Assembly: GCA_937973685.1 (NCBI GenBank)
Contig: CALJKJ010000057.1
Coordinates: 1 to 64,000, forward strand
From: an uncultured Flavobacteriales bacterium
GTDB taxonomy: Bacteria > Bacteroidota > Bacteroidia > Flavobacteriales_D > Crocinitomicaceae
DNA: 64,000 bases
Direction of reading: 5' to 3'
A program made the position numbers and the translations under genes. The notes under the pieces were generated by a model that saw only the letters and a list, made by a program, of their open reading frames with translations, was not told the origin of the DNA and did no database searches. Below, in pieces: positions 26,137 through 33,811 of this stretch (the first letter of the stretch is position 1; each line of letters opens with the position of its first letter).

Positions 26137-28332
26137 TTATTTTTTTACAAACTGTAATGTTGTACGTTTTGTTCCTGAAATTAAGTTGACAAAATAGACA
26201 CCTTTTGAAAAATCACCTGTGTTCAGCAATACTAAGTTTTCACCTTCGTTTGCTTGGATAGTATTTGTTTGAATTGTTTTCCCGGTTAAATCGGTTAAGA
26301 CAATTGTCATTTTTTCATTGTTAATTGCATGAAATGAAATATTCAATTCTTCGTCTGCTGGATTTGGATACAAATTGACAGCTGTTAAAGTAGTTTCATC
26401 TATTCCTGCAACTATTAAATTGTCAGAAGGAGAGCCACCATAAATATTTATATCATCTAAGTAAATATTATTTCCGCCATTTGATGTGAATTCAAATTTG
26501 TATCGGAAGTTTTCATTCCAATATGTATTTGTAACATTTGTCATGTGAACTGTTGTCCAATCATTCGCTGTTGGCGTCCATGAAGATGCTTGAAAGCTTG
26601 AACCTGACATTGTGGTAGCAGATAACGTTTTTCTAACAGCCCACGTATCACCACAATTAGCAGTAAAATAAACACGCAGAATGTCTGTACTCGTTGAACT
26701 AGCTTTTTTATACGAATAACGGAATGATAAAGTAACTCCATTAATCGTATCAACACCAGATAAGTCAATGGCAGATGAAATTAATTGATCGATACTTCCA
26801 GCTGTCTGACCTAGGTTTAATAATTTTGCAGATTTTGAACCTGTATGTGCTGCACTTGAAGTAATGCTCCATGCATTTCCACTTGGATTATCTACAATCC
26901 AATTTGGTGTTGCAGATAGATTGGTGATGTTTTCAAATCCTTCAAAATATGGAAGTGTATTTCCATTTGGCAAAACAGTAATATAATTTGTCATTGTCTC
27001 AACATCATTAGTTGTACCATCTGTTGCTGTCAATGTAACCGTATAAGTTCCTGGAGTGGTATATACTACACCAGGATTTTGTAAAGTTGAAGTAGAAGGA
27101 GTTCCACCTGCAAATGTCCAATTCCAACCTGTTACAGCATTGTATGACATATCTGTAAATGTGATGGAATCATTCGCACAAAGAACTGTTTTATTTGCCT
27201 TGAATTTTGCTTGGCACAATACTAATGGTGAATTAATTCCTGTTATTGCATGATTGGCTGTAGTAATAATATTACTTCTGCCAGCTGTATTAGAGACAAT
27301 TGCATTGCGCATGCGCGTTTTTTGACCTTCTGTAAACATTTTATTACAGTAAGAATAGTCCATGTAATTTTCTACGTTGTCTTTGACATCAAACGTCCAA
27401 GAGCTAAAATTACTTCCTAAATCATTACAAGTATTTGCATTATAATTACATGAATTGCTACCAATACAAAGTGGTGTATCTTGAACATTGTCGTCAATAG
27501 AACAGCTTGCAGGATCACCAGGACTATTATTTGGACCCCATACATGTTCCAAATTCAACCAGTGACCAACCTCATGTGTCAACGTTCTACTTGTGTAAAC
27601 AGATGATGTTCCTATTGATCCAGTATAATCATGCAACACAAATATTCCATTGAAATACATATTGGTGGCACTCGATCCGCCACCGCCTCCTCCGCCACCC
27701 ATTGGGTTGAACGTGTATCCTGCAGCTCCTCCAATATCAGAACAAATATAAATATTCAAGTACTGATTGTGTGGCCAAATTCCTTGGTATACATCGTTAC
27801 CTGTGATTACAGCATTTACTTGGCTCTGTCCGTCTGTTCCATCAAAAGTTAATGGCGTTACAGTACGCGTAATACCTGTAAAACAAGCGCCATTAGGAGC
27901 TTTTCGAGCTATAGCAAATTCAATTTCAATATCTGCTGTAATCCCTTGGAATTCAGACTGAACTGAAGCAACGTCTGCATTTAATTTGCGGTAATCTCTG
28001 TTTAGTATTGCAAGTGCATCTAAAATTTGTGCGTCAGAAATATTCTCGCTTCCATTCATGTGTAGCACATGAAATACAACAGGAATGGTATACACAGTAC
28101 CTTTTGGAATGTTTGTATTTTTTTTAATGGGATTGTTTGCTTCTGCTTGAGCAGCAGCATATTGTGCAGCAATTTCAGGGTTTTTCAATGCCTCAGCCAT
28201 TTTTTTGTGAGACACACAATATTCTACTTCTTCACCTGGTCGCATGTTTGTCGGATCGAGTACACGTTGTGTTACCTGAGCAAAGCAGCTAGCAGAAAAA
28301 GAGATTCCTAGAAGAAGTAATAATAGTCTCAT
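26137..28332 (-). CDS. Secreted M43 (pappalysin-like) zinc protease with T9SS sorting domain
   Basis: 731 residues from the ATG at 28332, which starts a signal peptide (MRLLLLLLG ... ASCFAQ). The M43 catalytic domain spans about 80-360: zinc motif HEVGHWLNLEH (His about 253) and a downstream MDYS Met-turn. A run of eight Gly sits about 30 residues before the zinc motif. A PKD domain follows (about 385-460), then a beta-sandwich with the pattern of a carbohydrate/adhesion domain (about 465-640), and a C-terminal type A T9SS sorting domain (NLYPNPADEELNI to the end). It would be exported by Sec, then secreted by T9SS and anchored on the surface. Monocistronic. Confidence 0.92.
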   Translation of the reverse strand: MRLLLLLLGISFSASCFAQVTQRVLDPTNMRPGEEVEYCVSHKKMAEALKNPEIAAQYAAAQAEANNPIKKNTNIPKGTVYTIPVVFHVLHMNGSENISDAQILDALAILNRDYRKLNADVASVQSEFQGITADIEIEFAIARKAPNGACFTGITRTVTPLTFDGTDGQSQVNAVITGNDVYQGIWPHNQYLNIYICSDIGGAAGYTFNPMGGGGGGGGSSATNMYFNGIFVLHDYTGSIGTSSVYTSRTLTHEVGHWLNLEHVWGPNNSPGDPASCSIDDNVQDTPLCIGSNSCNYNANTCNDLGSNFSSWTFDVKDNVENYMDYSYCNKMFTEGQKTRMRNAIVSNTAGRSNIITTANHAITGINSPLVLCQAKFKANKTVLCANDSITFTDMSYNAVTGWNWTFAGGTPSTSTLQNPGVVYTTPGTYTVTLTATDGTTNDVETMTNYITVLPNGNTLPYFEGFENITNLSATPNWIVDNPSGNAWSITSSAAHTGSKSAKLLNLGQTAGSIDQLISSAIDLSGVDTINGVTLSFRYSYKKASSTSTDILRVYFTANCGDTWAVRKTLSATTMSGSSFQASSWTPTANDWTTVHMTNVTNTYWNENFRYKFEFTSNGGNNIYLDDINIYGGSPSDNLIVAGIDETTLTAVNLYPNPADEELNISFHAINNEKMTIVLTDLTGKTIQTNTIQANEGENLVLLNTGDFSKGVYFVNLISGTKRTTLQFVKK

Positions 28333-28451
28333 CGTATTTAGTATTATATTTTGTTTATTTCCATTTAATTCCACACGAAAATAGTTAATTCAATTACATT
28401 TAAGTCTGCAATTGTTTTAAATGTTGAAATCATTGATTGAAAGGAGGTCAA

Positions 28452-29153
28452 TTAATCATTTATCGAACAAATTACTTGATCAAAATTAGGGCGGTTTACT
28501 ATTTCTATGATTTTTTGCGCTACAAATGATGGAGCTATTAATTGTCCTGTTGTTTTTAATTTGGAAAATTGTTCGTGGGCAGTAAAAAATTCCTTGTTTG
28601 TTCCTCGAATTTTTTCTTGCATTGCAGTATCAACAACCCCAGGTGCAATTGCATAACAACGCAATAATTTTCTGCCGTTTTCCTGTTCCTCAAGCATTAA
28701 TGTTGACAACCATAAATCAACCGCTGCTTTTGATGCACAATAAGCTGACCACGATGCAATAGGACGTTTTCCAGCTCCAGACGAGATAAATACAATTGTT
28801 AATTCCTGTTCGGGAGCAGTTGTTTGAAGTAGTTTTTCAACAATTGATACACCAGCAAAAAAATTCACTTGCATCACCTCGCTGATATTAATTACAGCAT
28901 TTTCTTGCTGTGAAAACCGATTTATTTCCCCTAAAATACCAGCATTATGAATGAAAACAATTGGTTCGTTTTGATGAGGTAACGAAAGTTGTGCTACTTG
29001 ATTTACATCACTCAAATCACAATAAATATGCATGTATCGTTCGTGATCTATCGTGTTCGTTCTTCCTATACCAACAACTAATTCTCCTTTGGCTAGGTAA
29101 GCTCTCGCCAATTCATTTCCAATTCCCCGTGATGTGCCTGTAATAACTATCAT
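28452..29153 (-). CDS. Short-chain dehydrogenase/reductase
   Basis: 233 residues, classical SDR. The cofactor motif TGTSRGIGNE lies at residues 6-15, NAG at about 70-72, the catalytic Ser in FISSGAG (about 130) and YCASK (Tyr about 144, Lys about 148). The substrate is unknown; sepiapterin-reductase-like or general carbonyl reductases are possible. It lies 38 bases downstream of the cystathionine synthase gene, but an intrinsic terminator fills that gap and ends four bases before its ATG, so it is expressed by read-through or from a promoter inside the upstream gene. Confidence 0.85.
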   Translation of the reverse strand: MIVITGTSRGIGNELARAYLAKGELVVGIGRTNTIDHERYMHIYCDLSDVNQVAQLSLPHQNEPIVFIHNAGILGEINRFSQQENAVINISEVMQVNFFAGVSIVEKLLQTTAPEQELTIVFISSGAGKRPIASWSAYCASKAAVDLWLSTLMLEEQENGRKLLRCYAIAPGVVDTAMQEKIRGTNKEFFTAHEQFSKLKTTGQLIAPSFVAQKIIEIVNRPNFDQVICSIND

Positions 29154-29156
29154 AGT

Positions 29157-29182
29157 AAAAAAATGGGGACTGTTACGTCCCC
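29157..29182 (-). terminator. Intrinsic terminator between the cystathionine gene and the SDR gene
   Basis: 6-bp GC-rich stem (29165-29170 with 29177-29182), 6-base loop, followed on the minus strand by seven T (29157-29163). The T-run ends four bases before the SDR start codon (29151-29153). Confidence 0.75.
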
Positions 29183-29191
29183 AACTATTTG

Positions 29192-30340
29192 TTATGCTAA
29201 TGCTTGTTCTAAATCTGCAATCAAATCTTCAACATCTTCAACACCAACGCTCAAGCGTAAAAGGTTGTCAACTACTCCTGCTTTTTCACGCTCTTCTTTT
29301 GGAATGGAAGCATGCGTCATAGTAGCAGGATGATTGATCAAAGATTCAACACCTCCTAGTGACTCAGCTAATGAGAAAACTTCGAATGATGAAGCAACTC
29401 TAAATGTGTTTTCAATTGTTTTATCTTTTAATACAATGGAAATCATTCCTCCAAAATCACGCATTTGTTTTTTAGCAATTTCATGGTTTGGATGTTCAGG
29501 AAAACCAGGCCAATATACTTTTTCAATTGCAGGATGTGCTTTTAAGAAATGAGCAATTTTTCGACCATTTTCACAATGACGTTGCATACGTAAATGCAAT
29601 GTTTTTATTCCACGTAATACCAAGAATGAATCCATCGGTCCAGGATTAGCACCTGAACTATTCAAAATAAAGTAAAGTTGTTCGTGAATTGCAGGATCAT
29701 TGGTAATCAATGCACCCATCACAACATCAGAGTGCCCGCCTAAATATTTTGTTACAGAATGCATCACAATGTCAGCACCTAAATCCAACGGATTTTGCAA
29801 ATAAGGAGAAGCAAAGGTATTGTCGGCAACCATGATGATATTGTTTGCTTTTGCAATTTTAGCTACTGCTTCAATATCTATTATTTGCATGGTTGGATTA
29901 GTTGGCGTTTCAGCCCAAATCAACCGCGTGTTTTCATTGATGTAATTATTAACATTTGCTGCATTTGTTAAATCAATGAAATGGAATTTTATGCCAAATT
30001 TCTCGTATATTTTTGTAAACAAACGATATGTTCCTCCGTATAAATCATCACCTGTAATTACTTCATCACCAGGCTTTAATAGTTTTAAAACGGCATCAGT
30101 TGCTGCAACACCACTACTGAAACAAACACAGTGTTTCCCGTTTTCTAACGCAGCAATATTATCTTGTAATGCTTCACGTGTAGGATTTTTCCCACGCGCA
30201 TAACCAAAACCTTTATTAACTCCTGGCGCTTCTTGTACAAAGGTAGAAGTTTGATAAATAGGTGTCATAATTGCTCCTGTAGTTGGGTCTGGGTGAACTC
30301 CTGCGTGTATTGCTTTCGTGCCAAATTTCATTTCTTTCAT
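29192..30340 (-). CDS. Cystathionine gamma-synthase/lyase-type PLP enzyme
   Basis: 382 residues, Cys/Met-metabolism PLP family. The PLP-binding lysine is in SVTKYLGGHSD (about K198); the FSSGVAATDAV block near 73 and the ETPTNP block near 152 bind phosphate and the substrate carboxylate. Whether it is a synthase (Met synthesis) or lyase (Cys from cystathionine) cannot be decided from motifs. The ATG at 30340 or the one three codons later can be the start. A weak TATCTTTA box (30370-30377) lies upstream. Confidence 0.88.
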   Translation of the reverse strand: MKEMKFGTKAIHAGVHPDPTTGAIMTPIYQTSTFVQEAPGVNKGFGYARGKNPTREALQDNIAALENGKHCVCFSSGVAATDAVLKLLKPGDEVITGDDLYGGTYRLFTKIYEKFGIKFHFIDLTNAANVNNYINENTRLIWAETPTNPTMQIIDIEAVAKIAKANNIIMVADNTFASPYLQNPLDLGADIVMHSVTKYLGGHSDVVMGALITNDPAIHEQLYFILNSSGANPGPMDSFLVLRGIKTLHLRMQRHCENGRKIAHFLKAHPAIEKVYWPGFPEHPNHEIAKKQMRDFGGMISIVLKDKTIENTFRVASSFEVFSLAESLGGVESLINHPATMTHASIPKEEREKAGVVDNLLRLSVGVEDVEDLIADLEQALA

Positions 30341-30426
30341 GCTTTTGCTTGTTTCTTCGTTTTACTTCGTAAAGATAAGGAAGCTTTTCATTTTTAATGC
30401 ATCATTTTAAACTTCTATTTTTTCAT

Positions 30427-30434
30427 TACCTTCG
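30427..30434 (+). promoter_or_regulatory. -7 box variant (TACCTTCG) of the SF1 helicase gene
   Basis: One mismatch to TAnnTTTG, 10 bases before the ATG at 30445; supports that ATG over the in-frame start further upstream. Confidence 0.35.
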
Positions 30435-30444
30435 CTTTGAAACT

Positions 30445-33400
30445 ATGACAGATCAGCGGTTTGATATTCAAGAATTTATTACAGTTCTTTCGGAAATTCC
30501 AAAATCCGATCTGCTCGTGCATTTAACTGATTCGAATAACCGCATTTATCAGATTGAGAAAAGCATTGATGCAACGATTTCACTACCAATAAATCATGTT
30601 CTTACGCGTATATTGAAAGAAGCGAAACAGTTTCAAAAAGATGCGGATATCAATACGCTTGCATTGACTTATGGTTCAATTTCGTGGTCGGAAAAGGGAC
30701 AGACATATTGTTCGCCCTTATTATTAATTCCTTGTCAGTGGAAACAAGTTAAAACTGCTGAACACATTCAACTTCATGCATTGTTGGACCAAGTGTCTTT
30801 GAATCCCTTTGTGTCAAAACGTTTGATGGAGTGGACAGATGACGTTTTTGAAATGCCAATTGAAGGGGATTATGCTGAGTTTTTTGATGCATTTTGCAAT
30901 TTTTCCCAAGCAAACGAGTTACCAATAGAACTTAATTCAACTATATATTTAGGTAATTTTCATTATCATCGTTTTCACTTGTTACGCGAATTAGAAGGAA
31001 TAGTTAATGCTGAAAATGAATCATTATTAATTCAATCATTACTTGGCAACGAGACAACTATTTCAGAGAAAATTAGTTTAACCAAACAATTGTTAACGCC
31101 TGCAGATATCGATCAAGTCGCAGTATTTGATGCAGTTGAAAATGGTAATGTTGTCATTCAAGGACCACCGGGAACAGGGAAGTCACAAGTGTTAACTAAT
31201 TTATTAGGCAAACTGCTCACTGCTGAGAAACAGGTTTTGGTGGTTTCAGAAAAAAAAGCTGCGTTAACCGTTTTAGAAAATCAATTAAAAAAACATGGAT
31301 TGGCGCATTTTTCTATGCTAGTTCATAATCAATTACGATCAAGAGATTTTATTCAACAACTGCATCAATCGTGGACATTTTTAGAACAGCAAGTTCAAAC
31401 TGAAGTTTCAATAGCACAGACAGCTCAGCAACGAATTGCTGCGCTTCAATTGTTAATAGACAGATTGAATGCGACTGATACAATTGGAGGCATTTCTTTT
31501 TCGAAGTATTTATCACTTGTTGCTGAAACGCCTTGGAATAAACCACTTATTCAATCCGATATTCTGTCGTTGGATAATTGGTTGTCCATCAAACCGACTG
31601 TCAAGACAATTCAAGATAAAATTGGTGATTTATCGTTGTTATCGGGATTCAAACCGGCATTTTTTCAAGCGTTTTCTGGTGACAAAATTGTGCAAGAAAG
31701 CGAACATTTAATTGCACAGCTTGCTACTACATTTCAAGCAACTAGTTACGCAACTGTTTTGTCCCTTTACGAGTCAATAGGTCGGTGTCAATTGGTTGAA
31801 AACGAAGCGTATAAAGCGTATGCGACATTGGTTAATAAACCGAGGGAATGGAAGCGTTTTGAACAACAATTTGCGTTATATGTTCAACTTGACAATTCGA
31901 TTAAGCATCATGAAAAGGAATTGACGATTTGGCGTGTTTTACCTACTGAGGCACAAGTTGAGTCTTGGAAAAAATCAACTGGATTTTTCAATAATAGGCG
32001 AAAAAACAGCGCAATTAAACGTTTATTGGTCGATCAATCGGTTGATGTGACCATTGCGCTCCAACAAATAGCATCCTATCTTGCGGTGAAACAGCAAAAA
32101 ACAACTTTCGATGCATATTTTGAGTCGTTGGGATTAACCGGTGATTTAACTGCATTGCAAATTGGATACGCATACGCCAAATCATTGCGCAAAGAAACAA
32201 GTTCTGTCATTCAGGAAATAGCTGCTTGGCCTGCCGAGAAACGACAATTATTGTTAGCAAACGCTGGAACAATCAATCAGTTAGTTTCATTGATTCATCG
32301 CTTTTTTACACCAGAACCCACGACAGATTTGTGTCAATTTATTGCAACAAAAAAGCAAGAATTAATACAAATAGTGCCTGTTTGGAATGATTTAAATCAA
32401 TTGCCAATAGCTTTTTTTGGTTTGGTTCACCAAGCAAATGATTGGAAAGAAATACAATCTATTATTTTAGCAGCTAATTGGTCGATAGCAACGCATCGTT
32501 TTCCTGAGTTAGTGCAATTCAATGGTCAAAAACTGGCTGATTTATTGCAACAAATTATTGCTGATCAAGATAGGGAAATGTCCGATTTTGGACAAAAAAT
32601 TATTGCTCAGCAACGAAAAAAGTTTCAGGAATACGAAGCTTTATTACGTAAACCTGCGCAACAATGTTCGGCTGATGAAAAAACACGAAAGGCGCAATTA
32701 AAAAAGGGAAAAGCACGATTAGTAAAAGAGTTTGCGAAAACACGCACACACGCAAGTATCCGCGAATTGCTGGCAAGTGATGCTCAGGTTTGGTTTGACT
32801 TGTTGTGTCCCATTTGGATGTCTTCGCCCAATCAAATTGCTGATCATTTTCCACTGGTTCCCTCTTTGTTCGATGTTGTTTTGTTCGACGAAGCAAGTCA
32901 GTTGACTTTACCCAATGCACTTGGCGCATTATTCCGATCAAATCGTGCAGTGATAGCAGGAGATACCCAACAAATGTCACCAACTTCTTTCTTTGGCAGA
33001 AACTGGGACGGACATGATTTGTTGCATCAAGCACGCTTTTACTATAAAAACTGTTCTTTAAAGCACCATTACAGGAGTGCTGATCCAGCTTTGATTGCTT
33101 TTTCAAACCGTCATTTTTACGATAATCAGCTGCTTACTTATCCAAGTCCAACAAACATCCAAGCTGTTAATTATCATTTTATTGAAAATGCTCTTTTTGT
33201 AGACAGAAAAAACACACAAGAAGCACAAGAAGTAGCGAATAAATTAGCGCAATTGGATTGGACAAAACGAATTGGAATTATTGCTTTTTCTGAACAACAA
33301 CTAGCTGAAATATGGGCGAACTGTTCAGTAACCATTCAAGACAAAATAAATCAAGGCCTTGACAATAATAGTGTCTTTTTCAAAAGTCTTGAAAATGTAC

Positions 33401-33807
33401 AGGGTGATGAAGCTGAAATTGTTGTGATTAGTTTAGGATATGCTAGAGATGAAAACAACGTTTTTTCACTCAGATTTGGCCCGTTGAATCATGCAAACGG
33501 TTTTAAACGATTAAATGTTTTACTCACAAGAGCCCAAACACAACTTCATTTTTTCTCCTCTGTTTTAGCAAGCGATTTTAAATTGTCAACCAATGAGTCG
33601 GTTAATTTATTACGTCGTTTAATAATGGATCTGGAAGCATATACTTCTTCTAATGCTGTTATTTTACCTCATGGTATTACACCGAAAAAAATAGTTGATA
33701 ACCAATTATTTTTACCTCAAATCTTTACAACCATTCAGGATGCACATGAATTAGTTACTTTTCACCGTGTGATGAAAAGCAGGGGATGGGAGTTAAATTA
33801 TTCGTAA
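30445..33807 (+). CDS. Large superfamily 1 (Upf1-like) helicase with DUF4011-like N-terminus
   Basis: 1120 residues. The N-terminal ~200 residues resemble the DUF4011 region (LTYGSISW ... CSPLLLIPC). The helicase core is split: Walker A GPPGTGKS at 240-247, then a long (~530 residues) divergent, mostly helical insert, then motif II DEAS at 815-818, motif III region DTQQMSPTSFFG, RSADPALI, motif V NVQGDEAEIV (about 985-994) and motif VI LLTRAQ. This is the AAA_11/AAA_12 arrangement. Many relatives end in a Vsr/DUF559 nuclease domain; here the protein ends soon after the helicase core. Function unknown; relatives are discussed in nucleic-acid processing and defence. It converges with polA with a four-base gap. 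Confidence 0.85.
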   Translation: MTDQRFDIQEFITVLSEIPKSDLLVHLTDSNNRIYQIEKSIDATISLPINHVLTRILKEAKQFQKDADINTLALTYGSISWSEKGQTYCSPLLLIPCQWKQVKTAEHIQLHALLDQVSLNPFVSKRLMEWTDDVFEMPIEGDYAEFFDAFCNFSQANELPIELNSTIYLGNFHYHRFHLLRELEGIVNAENESLLIQSLLGNETTISEKISLTKQLLTPADIDQVAVFDAVENGNVVIQGPPGTGKSQVLTNLLGKLLTAEKQVLVVSEKKAALTVLENQLKKHGLAHFSMLVHNQLRSRDFIQQLHQSWTFLEQQVQTEVSIAQTAQQRIAALQLLIDRLNATDTIGGISFSKYLSLVAETPWNKPLIQSDILSLDNWLSIKPTVKTIQDKIGDLSLLSGFKPAFFQAFSGDKIVQESEHLIAQLATTFQATSYATVLSLYESIGRCQLVENEAYKAYATLVNKPREWKRFEQQFALYVQLDNSIKHHEKELTIWRVLPTEAQVESWKKSTGFFNNRRKNSAIKRLLVDQSVDVTIALQQIASYLAVKQQKTTFDAYFESLGLTGDLTALQIGYAYAKSLRKETSSVIQEIAAWPAEKRQLLLANAGTINQLVSLIHRFFTPEPTTDLCQFIATKKQELIQIVPVWNDLNQLPIAFFGLVHQANDWKEIQSIILAANWSIATHRFPELVQFNGQKLADLLQQIIADQDREMSDFGQKIIAQQRKKFQEYEALLRKPAQQCSADEKTRKAQLKKGKARLVKEFAKTRTHASIRELLASDAQVWFDLLCPIWMSSPNQIADHFPLVPSLFDVVLFDEASQLTLPNALGALFRSNRAVIAGDTQQMSPTSFFGRNWDGHDLLHQARFYYKNCSLKHHYRSADPALIAFSNRHFYDNQLLTYPSPTNIQAVNYHFIENALFVDRKNTQEAQEVANKLAQLDWTKRIGIIAFSEQQLAEIWANCSVTIQDKINQGLDNNSVFFKSLENVQGDEAEIVVISLGYARDENNVFSLRFGPLNHANGFKRLNVLLTRAQTQLHFFSSVLASDFKLSTNESVNLLRRLIMDLEAYTSSNAVILPHGITPKKIVDNQLFLPQIFTTIQDAHELVTFHRVMKSRGWELNYS

Positions 33808-33811
33808 AAAT

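Noticed and set aside
32600..33106. 168-codon open frame on the minus strand inside the helicase gene
   Set aside because: Antisense shadow across conserved helicase motifs; Cys/His/Leu-rich random-like sequence.
30445..33807. Anti-phage defence system around the SF1 helicase
   Set aside because: Neighbours are metabolic and replication genes; there is no second defence gene, nuclease domain or composition change to support an island.
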